A DNA stretch of 51,424 nt from the NCBI GenBank assembly GCA_964557125.1, contig CAZKYX010000007.1:1-51424 (forward strand), given 5' to 3'. Position 1 is the first letter of the stretch. Each line of letters starts with the position of its first letter. The position numbers were made by a program, and so were the translations under genes. Below the pieces are notes generated by a model that was given only the letters and a program-made list of their open reading frames with translations, was not told the DNA's origin and made no database searches. Source of the DNA: CAZKYX01 sp964557125 (GTDB taxonomy: Bacteria > Patescibacteriota > Microgenomatia > Levybacterales > GWA1-39-11). Positions 34,321-41,210 of the stretch are shown in pieces.

Positions 34321-35051
34321 CATCTCTCGTAGTAGTCTGATGCGTTCTGCAGCGGGAGGGTGCGTGCTGAAAAGATTACTTACAAATGCGCCCGACTGCC
34401 CTTTTTTGAAGGGGTTACTAATATACATATGCGCTGTAGCATTGCTAGCATTTTTGACTGATGAGTTTTTTGAAATTTTTTCAAGCGCATCGGCTAGACC
34501 ATCTGGGAAACGGGTAAGTAGTGCCCCGTCAGCATCAGCTAAAAATTCCCTTCTTCTCGAGATGGCGAGTTGAATGATGGTTGCTGCAATTGGCGCAAGT
34601 ATTGCAGCTGCTACTCCCAATAATAAGAAGACTGGATTGGAACCCCTTCTATCGTCGTCTCCACCTCCCCACAAAAGACTGCGGAAGAAGAAGTCGGAAA
34701 GAATAGCAAGAGAGCCGGCCACAATTGAAACTACACTCATAAGCCTCGTGTCATAGTTTTTTATATGGGAGAGTTCATGGGCAATTACTCCTTCAAGTTC
34801 AACTTTTCTTAGAGACCCCAAAAGCCCTTCAGTTGCGGCAATTGCTGCGTGCTTTGGGTCTCTGCCTGTAGCAAAAGCATTCATGCCATTGTCTTGGATG
34901 GTATAAATTTTGGGCATTGGATTTCCGGAAGCTATACTGAGATTTTCAACGATAGAATACAGCTCTCGATGTGTCTGCCTTGTGGCAGGTTTTGCACCAG
35001 ACATTGAAAGTACAATTTTATCTGAGTAGTAATACGATATGAAGGACATGA
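34318..35051 (-). CDS. htpX: HtpX-type M48 metalloprotease, 5' end in gap
   Basis: The visible 244 residues carry the zinc motif HELSHIKNYD and the third ligand region REFLADADGA. Two central membrane segments and the C-terminal STHPPAAERI are also present. About 40-50 N-terminal residues, including the first membrane helices, lie in the N gap, so the ATG at 35049 is not the real start. HtpX degrades misfolded membrane proteins. The pairing with lemA is common in bacteria. A CTGCC-TTGT-GGCAG palindrome lies in the coding sequence at 34975-34988. Confidence 0.9.
34975..34988 (-). repeat. Short palindrome inside htpX
   Basis: CTGCC-4 nt-GGCAG encodes part of AKPATRQ, at a spot where related HtpX proteins usually have P-I-S-R. 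It resembles the first palindrome in murT, which encodes KPAFGRQ. Confidence 0.4.
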
Positions 35052-35151
35052 NNNNNNNNNNNNNNNNNNNNNNNNNNNNNNNNNNNNNNNNNNNNNNNNN
35101 NNNNNNNNNNNNNNNNNNNNNNNNNNNNNNNNNNNNNNNNNNNNNNNNNNN
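35052..35151. other. Assembly gap (100 N) between htpX and lemA
   Basis: Exactly 100 N. Missing are about 20 residues of LemA and about 45 of HtpX plus any spacer, so the true gap is probably near 200 bp. Confidence 0.88.
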
Positions 35152-35645
35152 TTGAAGCCGAAGTTATTTGCAATTAGAACAGCTGGGAATGTTTTAATTT
35201 TTGTATTAAAAGCTAGTACATTTGAATTGTAGAATTGTCGTGAATATGCGACCTTGTCCTCAGTATCTGTAAGCTCTGATTGAAGATGTTGAAAATTTTC
35301 GCTTGCTCGAAGTGCAGGGTAAGCCTCTGATACTGCAAATAGAGACTTAAGAGCTCCTGTTAGCATGTTGTCTGCCTGTGCTTTTGCATGAGGTGAGTCA
35401 GCCTTCATCAATTCGCTTCTTGCTTTTGTTACATTTTCAAATACTTCCTTTTCGTGTTTTGCATACCCTTTAACGCTTTCAACAAGATTTGGGATAAGGT
35501 CAGTTCTCCTTTTGAGCTGAACATTTATTCCACTGAGAGCTTCTTTAATTCTCTCCTTTAGGGTGATAAGTGAGTTATATGTAAGCCAGATGTAGGCAAC
35601 AAAAGCGAGAACGAGGAAGATGGCAAGTCCAATCCAGATATTCAT
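35152..35645 (-). CDS. lemA: LemA family membrane protein, 3' end in gap
   Basis: The visible 164 residues have an N-terminal membrane helix (IWIGLAIFLVLAFVAYIWLTY) and the LemA helical bundle: YNSLITLKERIKEALSGINVQLKRRTDLIPNL, SENFQHLQSELTDTEDKVAYSRQFYN and FNTKIKTFPAVLIANNFGF. Only the last ~20 residues are missing. The function of LemA is not established; it is usually encoded with HtpX, as here. A TAATAT box 7 nt before the ATG (35653-35658) suggests a leaderless transcript. Confidence 0.9.
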
Positions 35646-35652
35646 AATACAA

Positions 35653-35658
35653 ATATTA
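35653..35658 (-). promoter_or_regulatory. Leaderless -10 box of lemA
   Basis: Minus strand TAATAT ends 7 nt before the lemA ATG at 35645. The upstream -35 region falls in the repeat spacer and is weak. Confidence 0.5.
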
Positions 35659-35674
35659 TGTCACATTGGGGGAG

Positions 35675-35785
35675 AATAAACAATAAACAATAAACAATAA
35701 TCAAGAAGCAATGAATAGGAATCAAGAATCAAGAATCAATAATCAAGAATCAATAATCAAGAATCAATAATCAAGAAGCAATCCA
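35675..35785 (-). repeat. AATCAA/AACAATA microrepeat array between polX and lemA
   Basis: On the plus strand about three AAACAAT units are followed by about eight degenerate AATCAAGA/AATCAAT units. TCAAGAAGCAAT occurs at 35701 and again at 35771. The second copy is the 3' end of polX, so the array reaches into the gene and supplies its stop codon. Confidence 0.75.
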
Positions 35786-37534
35786 ATCTTTGAATTTATC
35801 AAAACCGTAGGTGTTGAGAATATCCTTTGCTTCACACCAACCGCGCCTTGCAACTGAAACACCGAAAATCATGTTGTCCATGTGGGTGAGTGCATGGCTA
35901 TCCGTATCAATGACAAACTTAACCCCAATTTCTTTTGCTTCTTTTACTAATGTATCGGGTAAGTCAAGACGAGTAGGCCATGAATTAATTTCGAGCGCTT
36001 TGTTGTTTTCATTTACAAAAGAAAACAAATTATCCCAATCGACCTCGTATCCATTTCTTTGATTTATTAGTCTTCCTGTTGGGTGGGCAAATATTTTAGC
36101 CTTAGGGTGCGAAAGTCCACTAAGTATTCGCTTTGTCATAGCTTTTTTTTCAGTCTTAAATGAGCTATGTATTGAGACAATCCCCATATCAATAAGTTCC
36201 ATACATTTATCACTAAGAGCTAGCTTATTATTAGCTAAAATATCAATTTCGAGTAAATTAATTATATGTATACTTTTATTACTCTCTTTTAATTGTTCAA
36301 TTTTTTCCTTTCGTCTTTGCAGTATGTCATAAATCTCGTTTTCAGAATGGTTCATTACACTAGGATTATGTTCTGAAAAGCCGATATATTCGTATGACAG
36401 TTCTTTTGCTCTATCAATCATTTCTTGCATACTTGCTTGTCCCATGTCATGGCTTGGTTCTATTGGATAGCTTGAGTGAATATGTAAGTCACCCTTCATA
36501 TCTGAAAGCTCTACAAGTTTAGGGAGTGAATGCTTAAGCGCTGCTTCCACTTCGCCTGTATTTTCCCTCAACTCAGGTGGTATCCAGTCCATGCCGAGGT
36601 ATTTGTAAAAGTCTGCCTCTTTGGTGAAAGTCTCGGTTTTGCCATTCTTAAGCTTTATACCTTTTTCTGAGAGTGAAAACCCTTTTTTAATGGCGTATTC
36701 TCTTAGAGCTACATTGTGTTGTTTGCTACCGGTGAAATGTTGGAGCAGTGAGCCTAATTGTTCCGGTTTTAAAACCATAAGGTCAATTTGCTTATTGCCC
36801 GACACAACAAGTGAGGAGGTTATATCTCCTTGCTCTATAATCCGTTCTTTGAATGGGTATGCAACAAAATGCTTTAGAACTGCAGAGGGATTTTTTGATG
36901 AAACAGCAATATCAACGTCACCAATTGTGGACTTCATACGTCGAAGACTTCCTAATGGGTAGACTTCTTCAACCTCCTTGCACTCCCTTAAATAATCAAC
37001 AAATTTATCAGCTATTTCTTTTGCCAGAGGCAATACCATGCGGCTGGATTTTGTTTTACCTAGTGCATATTCTGCAATTGCTTGTAAGATATCTTTTTCT
37101 GACTTTTCTCCAAACGAAGGAAGGGGGGCTATTTTTCCCTTTTCAGCAAGTTCTTTCACATCTTGTATGACTGTTTTTGGATTATCAAGGTGAAATGCTT
37201 CTACGATTTTGAATGCTTTTTTGGGGCCAAAAGAAGGAATATCAAGAAGGGGAAAAAGTGCAGGTGATAAATTTTTCATTATTGATTCAAAGTGTTCCAC
37301 TTTTCCGGTTTCGAATAGTTCCTGCATATAGCGCTTTATGCTATCCCCAACTCTCGGAATCTTGTCCAGAGAATTCTGCTTATAAAGGTCCATAATTTCA
37401 ACGGAAAGTGAATCAATAGCTTCAGAGGCCTTTTGGTATGCAATAATTTGAAATCGGTACTTTTTTTCATCCAATATGGAGTATGCAGCTGCCACATTTC
37501 GAAGGAGAATAGATATTTCTCTATTGGTATGCAT
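35771..37534 (-). CDS. polX: Family X DNA polymerase with C-terminal PHP domain
   Basis: The 587-residue protein has the PolX-PHP architecture. HhH motifs (IPRVGDSIKRYMQELFETG, IPSFGPKKAF, LPSFGEKSEKDI) lie in the first 160 residues. The nucleotidyltransferase core is GSLRRMKSTIGDVDIAV, which has the catalytic Asp pair. The PHP phosphoesterase (KGDLHIHSSYPIEPSHD, GFSEHNP, IDTDSHA) starts at about residue 340. Family members fill gaps in base-excision repair and have 3' exonuclease activity. A TAGTAT box with upstream TGC lies 6 nt before the ATG. The last codons lie in a repeat array. Confidence 0.94.
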   Translation of the reverse strand: MHTNREISILLRNVAAAYSILDEKKYRFQIIAYQKASEAIDSLSVEIMDLYKQNSLDKIPRVGDSIKRYMQELFETGKVEHFESIMKNLSPALFPLLDIPSFGPKKAFKIVEAFHLDNPKTVIQDVKELAEKGKIAPLPSFGEKSEKDILQAIAEYALGKTKSSRMVLPLAKEIADKFVDYLRECKEVEEVYPLGSLRRMKSTIGDVDIAVSSKNPSAVLKHFVAYPFKERIIEQGDITSSLVVSGNKQIDLMVLKPEQLGSLLQHFTGSKQHNVALREYAIKKGFSLSEKGIKLKNGKTETFTKEADFYKYLGMDWIPPELRENTGEVEAALKHSLPKLVELSDMKGDLHIHSSYPIEPSHDMGQASMQEMIDRAKELSYEYIGFSEHNPSVMNHSENEIYDILQRRKEKIEQLKESNKSIHIINLLEIDILANNKLALSDKCMELIDMGIVSIHSSFKTEKKAMTKRILSGLSHPKAKIFAHPTGRLINQRNGYEVDWDNLFSFVNENNKALEINSWPTRLDLPDTLVKEAKEIGVKFVIDTDSHALTHMDNMIFGVSVARRGWCEAKDILNTYGFDKFKDWIAS

Positions 37535-37540
37535 ATCGAT

Positions 37541-37546
37541 ATACTA
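37541..37546 (-). promoter_or_regulatory. Leaderless extended -10 of polX
   Basis: Minus strand TGC-TAGTAT ends 6 nt before the polX ATG at 37534. Confidence 0.5.
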
Positions 37547-37563
37547 GCATACCCGTACTCTCA

Positions 37564-37592
37564 TTGACTAGCTTCAAATAATTTGTTAGTAT
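37564..37592 (+). promoter_or_regulatory. Plus-strand promoter upstream of the tRNA-Asp region
   Basis: TTGACT (37564-37569), a 17-bp spacer and TAGTAT (37587-37592). Transcription would start near 37599, about 45 nt before an intrinsic terminator, and could otherwise read into the tRNA-Asp region. Confidence 0.55.
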
Positions 37593-37598
37593 ATGATG

Positions 37599-37668
37599 TC
37601 TTGCATTCCGAGTCTAAAGTTAGGATTTCTGCCTCAAAAAAAGCTACCAAAAATTGGTAGATTTTTCT
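37599..37668 (+). ncRNA. Possible ~70-nt RNA bounded by a promoter and a terminator
   Basis: The interval between the promoter at 37564-37592 and the terminator at 37644-37668 would give an RNA of about 70 nt. A chance open frame crosses the terminator and is not believed. It may be a leader attenuating tRNA-Asp transcription or an independent small RNA. No known RNA family is recognised. Confidence 0.3.
37644..37668 (+). terminator. Intrinsic terminator upstream of tRNA-Asp
   Basis: CTACCAA-AAA-TTGGTAG forms a perfect 7-bp stem with a 3-nt loop, followed by ATTTTTCT. Confidence 0.6.
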
Positions 37669-37697
37669 ACTCGTTTGCCAGCGAAGTTTTTTTTATT

Positions 37698-37828
37698 TTG
37701 AAAATTAGGAAAAAAAATTTTGGGGGTGTAGCTCAGTTTGTTAGTGATCCCGTCAAGGACGGGGGCAGAGCGCTTCCCTGTCACATTGAAAATTAGGAAA
37801 AAGAATTTTGGGGGTGTAGCTCAGTTTG
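37698..37828 (+). repeat. 43-bp direct repeat carrying the tRNA-Asp 5' end
   Basis: The unit from TTGAAAATTAGG through GGGGGTGTAGCTCAGTTTG occurs at 37698-37740 and at 37786-37828 with one mismatch (period 88 bp). The second unit leads into the intact tRNA and the first into a broken copy. Confidence 0.85.
37722..37784 (+). pseudogene. Broken tRNA-Asp copy (5' half with hairpin insert in the D-arm)
   Basis: It begins GGGGGTGTAGCTCAGTTTG like the intact tRNA-Asp. Then it has 27 nt, against 4 nt in the intact copy, containing CCCGTC-AAG-GACGGG (37749-37763). It resumes with GAGCGCTTCCCTGTCAC and stops at the end of the anticodon loop. There is no 3' half, so it cannot be a working tRNA. Confidence 0.8.
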
Positions 37829-37884
37829 GTTAGAGCGCTTCCCTGTCACGGAAGAGGTCGCGGGTTCGAGTCCCGTCGCTCCCG
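37810..37884 (+). tRNA. tRNA-Asp (anticodon GTC)
   Basis: The full cloverleaf can be folded by eye. The acceptor is GGGGGTG with CGCTCCC (two G-U pairs) and the D-arm GCTC/GAGC. The anticodon stem CTTCC/GGAAG has loop CTGTCAC (GTC), and the T-arm is GCGGG-TTCGAGT-CCCGT. The discriminator is G, as expected for tRNA-Asp. The 3' CCA is not encoded (CCC follows). It is embedded between partial copies of itself. Confidence 0.93.
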
Positions 37885-37910
37885 CCCAAATTCTTTTTTC
37901 TTACCTCAAG

Positions 37911-38005
37911 GTCGCAGGTGCGTTCTACAAAAAATTGAGAAATTTTACGTAGCACACAATTCGCAATCGCGAATTGAGCGCTTCCCGTCACTCCCGCCCA
38001 AATCC
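37911..38005 (+). pseudogene. Degenerate tRNA-Asp 3' fragments with an inserted hairpin
   Basis: AGGTCGCAGGTGCG (about 37911-37926) resembles the T-arm side of the intact gene. GAGCGCTTCCC followed by GTCACTCCCGCCCAAAT (37976-38003) resembles its D/anticodon part joined to its 3' end and flank. Between them lies an 8-bp perfect stem (CAATTCGC with GCGAATTG, 37957-37976). The rest of 37885-38077 shows nothing else I can identify. Confidence 0.55.
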
Positions 38006-38077
38006 TTTTTTCTCACCTGCCGCAAGCTCTGTCCATATATTTTATCCTCTGCCCAGAATGGAGGCGAATTAATTTAA

Positions 38078-38785
38078 ATGCCAACAAAAAAAACAATTAA
38101 AAAAGCACCTAAAAAAGAACCAATAAGCAGAAAGGTCTCAAATTTAGACATTCAAAAGCTTATTCAAAGTTCAGATTCATACAAGAGTCTTATTTATGGA
38201 ATTCTTACCGTTCTTGTACTTTTTGTCGTTATAGTTTTGGGAGTAAGAACACTTTCAGTTGCTCCTAACGGTGAAATAACAGATAACGGAGCCGCAACAC
38301 AGCAAGATATTCGAAGTACCTATACAGTTACCGAGGGTGACACGCTGTGGAGTATTGCTGAAAAAGAATATGGTGATGGATTCAAGTGGAATGAAATTGC
38401 AAAAGCAAACAATCTAAGCGAAGCGTCAACACTCGAAGAAGGTACAAGGCTCACTATCCCTAATGTAAGTGGAGAAGTTGTTGCAGCAGCAACAATTCAA
38501 GTAAGTCCAACAATAACTGCGGTTCCGACACAAGTTGTTGTAAAGCCTACTGAAGTAATGGTAAGTCCAGCAATGGCACCAAATACAATCGAGGGAGTTC
38601 TAGCTCCAAGTCAAAATAAAATTTCAGGAACTAGTTACACAATCGTGAGTGGAGACAATTTGTGGGATATAGCAGTAAGAGCATACGGGGATGGATATAG
38701 ATGGACAGAAATTGCAAGCGCAAACGCTCTTGAAAATCCTGACCTTATTTTCCCTGGAAATACTCTTAAGTTGCCTAGACCTTAA
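38078..38785 (+). CDS. Membrane-anchored protein with two LysM domains
   Basis: The 235-residue protein has a basic cytoplasmic N-terminus (PTKKTIKKAPKKEPISRK), one membrane segment at about residues 45-65, a linker, and two LysM domains. LysM 1 (YTVTEGDTLWSIAEKEYGDG) covers about 86-135; LysM 2 (YTIVSGDNLWDIAVRAYGDG) about 185-235. The domains are separated by a Val/Pro/Thr-rich linker. LysM binds N-acetylglucosamine glycans, so the protein probably ties the membrane to peptidoglycan. No catalytic domain is present. A GGAGG lies 14 nt before the ATG, rather far for a ribosome site. Confidence 0.88.
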   Translation: MPTKKTIKKAPKKEPISRKVSNLDIQKLIQSSDSYKSLIYGILTVLVLFVVIVLGVRTLSVAPNGEITDNGAATQQDIRSTYTVTEGDTLWSIAEKEYGDGFKWNEIAKANNLSEASTLEEGTRLTIPNVSGEVVAAATIQVSPTITAVPTQVVVKPTEVMVSPAMAPNTIEGVLAPSQNKISGTSYTIVSGDNLWDIAVRAYGDGYRWTEIASANALENPDLIFPGNTLKLPRP

Positions 38786-38794
38786 TTTTGCTAA

Positions 38795-38823
38795 TTGACA
38801 AGGATTTTATACAGGAATAATAT
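38795..38823 (+). promoter_or_regulatory. Near-consensus promoter of the 38850 gene
   Basis: TTGACA (38795-38800, perfect -35), a 17-bp spacer and TAATAT (38818-38823). The start site would be near 38830, giving a leader of about 20 nt that contains AAGGAGGTGA. Confidence 0.75.
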
Positions 38824-38849
38824 ACTTCTTTGGAAGGAGGTGAATTGTG

Positions 38850-39227
38850 ATGAAGAGTGAGGTTATATTTGCAAAAGACTCAGGGAACGTCCATGAAGGA
38901 AGCCAGATTTCTTTTAAAATTTTGACTGTAGAAAAACCAAAAGAAGGAATGGAAGAACTGACTGAAGTTTACGAAAAAACTTTAGGGAAGCTCCATACTT
39001 ATGGATATTGGGCTGGTGTTAGGCAAACTATGAAAGGAAAACCACTAGATGAAAAACTCGCTGAATTTAAGAAAGCGATTCTTCAGAACGAGTCAATAAC
39101 GCGAGAGCATCTAGTAGATTTAATTGCAGGAAACGCCGTAAACACCAGTTTTGGTAATTCTGTCACGTTGAACAACGGTAATTCACAGCCAGTTGAAAGG
39201 GATGACTGGGGAGGGACCTGTCGGTAG
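38850..39227 (+). CDS. Unknown soluble protein with the strongest expression signals in the window
   Basis: The 125-residue protein has a charged, helix-rich body (FKILTVEKPKEGMEELTEVY, EKLAEFKKAILQNESIT) and a polar C-terminal tail rich in Asn, Gly and Ser, ending VERDDWGGTCR. No family is recognised and no membrane segment is present. The start is the ATG at 38850 because a full 10-nt anti-Shine-Dalgarno match (AAGGAGGTGA, 38834-38843) lies 6 nt upstream; a GTG at 38847 is too close. Together with the near-consensus promoter this suggests high expression. tRNA-Gly follows. Confidence 0.7.
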   Translation: MKSEVIFAKDSGNVHEGSQISFKILTVEKPKEGMEELTEVYEKTLGKLHTYGYWAGVRQTMKGKPLDEKLAEFKKAILQNESITREHLVDLIAGNAVNTSFGNSVTLNNGNSQPVERDDWGGTCR

Positions 39228-39241
39228 AATTGAATTAAGAG

Positions 39242-39271
39242 TTGTTTCAATCCCACTCTTTTGGGTAGAAT
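39242..39271 (+). promoter_or_regulatory. Probable promoter of tRNA-Gly
   Basis: TTGTTT (39242-39247), an 18-bp spacer and TAGAAT (39266-39271), ending 9 nt before the mature tRNA 5' end. Confidence 0.5.
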
Positions 39272-39280
39272 ACTTACTAT

Positions 39281-39354
39281 GCGGGGTTAGTATACCGGTA
39301 GTACGCTACCTTCCCAAGGTAGAGAAGCCAGTTCGATTCTGGTATCCCGCTCCA
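39281..39354 (+). tRNA. tRNA-Gly (anticodon CCC) with encoded CCA
   Basis: The acceptor is GCGGGGT with ATCCCGC. The D-arm is GTAT...GTAC. The anticodon stem CTACC/GGTAG has loop TTCCCAA (anticodon CCC), and the T-arm is GCCAG-TTCGATT-CTGGT. The discriminator is T and the 3' CCA is encoded (39352-39354), unlike the tRNA-Asp nearby. Confidence 0.94.
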
Positions 39355-39407
39355 ATCATGCCACTTGAGAGGAGGGAATAGAAAAAGTGGATTTCAAAAA
39401 AGCCAAT

Positions 39408-39440
39408 GGGGATACTCTTGAGAGTGCCACCCAAAAATTT
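39408..39440 (+). terminator. Possible terminator between tRNA-Gly and pyrG
   Basis: An imperfect hairpin (GGGG...ACTCT-TG-AGAGT...CCC) is followed by AAAAATTTTTCTC. It would separate the tRNA transcript from the pyrG promoter just downstream. The stem has internal mismatches, so the call is weak. Confidence 0.35.
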
Positions 39441-39446
39441 TTCTCA

Positions 39447-39475
39447 TTGACACAATTTTGTTGATTTGATAATAT
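39447..39475 (+). promoter_or_regulatory. Promoter of pyrG
   Basis: TTGACA (39447-39452), a 17-bp spacer and TAATAT (39470-39475), then 5 nt to the GTG start at 39481. The transcript would be leaderless or nearly so. Confidence 0.7.
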
Positions 39476-39480
39476 AAATC

Positions 39481-41187
39481 GTGCCGCTCAAGAAAAATAG
39501 AACAAAATATATTTTCGTGTCCGGAGGTGTTATCTCCGGCATAGGTAAAGGACTAACAGCCTCATCTATCTCCTTCCTTCTCAAAGCAGCAGGTTACAAA
39601 ATCGCTCCCATTAAATTCGAGAATTATCTCAATATGGACGCTGGTACCATAAATCCTATTGAGCATGGAGATCCCTTTTTGTGTGAAGACGGAACTGAGG
39701 CTGATATGGACATCGGGTCTTATGAGAAATTCCTCAGCGAGGACATGGGTAAAGAAAACTTTGTTACCATGGGAAGAATTTATCAGACTGTTATTGATCG
39801 GGAGAGGAGATTTGAATATAACGGGGAGGATGTGGAGGCAATTCCGCACATTACTGATGAAATCATTTCGCGAATTAATAATGTAGCCAAAGTTAGAGAT
39901 GCTGATATTGTTGTTATTGAGCTGGGGGGAACAGCTGGTGAATACCAGAACATCTTCTATTACGAAGCTTCAAGAATATTGACACTCAAAAATCCTGGAG
40001 ACGTTATTCATGTGCATGTAAGCTATGTGCCAACACCAAGTCATCTTGGGGAACCCAAAACAAAACCAACGCAACTTTCCGTAAGAACCCTCAACTCAAT
40101 GGGGATACAACCAGACTTTATTATTGCGCGCTCCGCCCGATATCTTGACCAGCGTCGCCGAGATAGATTTGCACTCTTTTGTAATATGCATCCAGAGGAT
40201 ATTATTTCAAATCCAGATCTTGATAGCGTATATGAAATTCCACTGATTCTACACAAGCAAGGACTTGAAAAGCGTATTTTTCTAAAGCTTGGACTCGAGC
40301 CAAAAAAGCCTTTACTTGCTTCATGGGAAAAATTAATTGGAAAAATAAAATCTAAAAAGAGAGAAACCATTGAAATTGCAATTATCGGGAAGTACTTTGG
40401 GACTGGAGACTATCAACTAAGAGACGCATACGCCGCTCTTCTTGATGCTATTGAGCACGCATCATGGAGTGCAGATGTTGAGATAGTTACAAAATGGGTA
40501 AATGCAGAGCGCGTAGAGCAGCACGTCGAAAAAGCGTTGAAAGCAAAGAAGACTGCGCTTGAAGGTGTTCAGGAAGTTATTGGGAAGCCGGACGGAATAA
40601 TTGTACCTATTGGATGGGGAGAGCGAGGTTCTGAAGGAATGATATATTCAGCAATGTATGCTCTCGATAGAAAAATTCCGTATCTTGGACTTTGTTACGG
40701 AATGCAGCTTGGGGTTGTTGCTTTTGCTCGCCAAGTACTGGGGTGGACAGACGCTAATACGACTGAAAATGACCCTAAATCAGCTCATCCAGTTATTCAT
40801 ATGATTGAGAATCAAAGGGAGCTCATGGAAAGACGTGCATATGGGGGTACGATGAGGCTTGGGACATGGGATGCTATGGTTGCCAAGGGCACGCGAGCTT
40901 ACGAATTGTATAAGAATGCCGGAGGTTTTAAAAATGGGAAAGATGGGTTAACTTCTGAAAGGCATCGTCATCGCTATGAATTTAATAATGAATTTGCAAA
41001 AGATTTAGAAAAAGCCGGTCTTGTCATATCAGCCCGTTCTGTTGCAGAAAATCTTGTTGAAATAATAGAATTGCCAAAAGATAAGCACCCCTTCTTCATG
41101 GGAACACAAGGTCACCCAGAATATAAGTCAAGACCTGAATCTCCGCACCCTTTTTTCGTTGAGTTCCTCAAAGAGGCTGCGAAGTAG
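39481..41187 (+). CDS. pyrG: CTP synthase
   Basis: The 568-residue enzyme makes CTP from UTP, ATP and glutamine. The synthetase domain begins FVSGGVISGIGKGLTASS (P-loop) and has VIELGGTAGEYQ. The C-terminal class I glutaminase has the nucleophile Cys in LGLCYGMQLG and the terminal HPEYKSRP. It starts with GTG (39481), fixed by the promoter and homologues. It is slightly longer than E. coli PyrG (545). Immediately downstream lies the 3' stump of a second, codon-divergent pyrG (41211-41273). Confidence 0.96.
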   Translation: MPLKKNRTKYIFVSGGVISGIGKGLTASSISFLLKAAGYKIAPIKFENYLNMDAGTINPIEHGDPFLCEDGTEADMDIGSYEKFLSEDMGKENFVTMGRIYQTVIDRERRFEYNGEDVEAIPHITDEIISRINNVAKVRDADIVVIELGGTAGEYQNIFYYEASRILTLKNPGDVIHVHVSYVPTPSHLGEPKTKPTQLSVRTLNSMGIQPDFIIARSARYLDQRRRDRFALFCNMHPEDIISNPDLDSVYEIPLILHKQGLEKRIFLKLGLEPKKPLLASWEKLIGKIKSKKRETIEIAIIGKYFGTGDYQLRDAYAALLDAIEHASWSADVEIVTKWVNAERVEQHVEKALKAKKTALEGVQEVIGKPDGIIVPIGWGERGSEGMIYSAMYALDRKIPYLGLCYGMQLGVVAFARQVLGWTDANTTENDPKSAHPVIHMIENQRELMERRAYGGTMRLGTWDAMVAKGTRAYELYKNAGGFKNGKDGLTSERHRHRYEFNNEFAKDLEKAGLVISARSVAENLVEIIELPKDKHPFFMGTQGHPEYKSRPESPHPFFVEFLKEAAK

Positions 41188-41210
41188 GTCTTGCCTTGCG
41201 ACTTCGTCTA

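Noticed and set aside
35675..35785. CRISPR array
   Set aside because: Units are 7-9 bp and degenerate, with no spacers of 25-40 bp and no cas genes in the window.
37698..38005. Complete integrated element with attL/attR at tRNA-Asp
   Set aside because: No integrase or cargo lies between the fragments; only 290 bp. At most a remnant, so it is reported as fragments only.
37593..38077. Two plus-strand frames (37593-37796 and 37826-38077) over the tRNA-Asp region
   Set aside because: They run through a terminator, the tRNA and its fragments; translation has no protein-like pattern.
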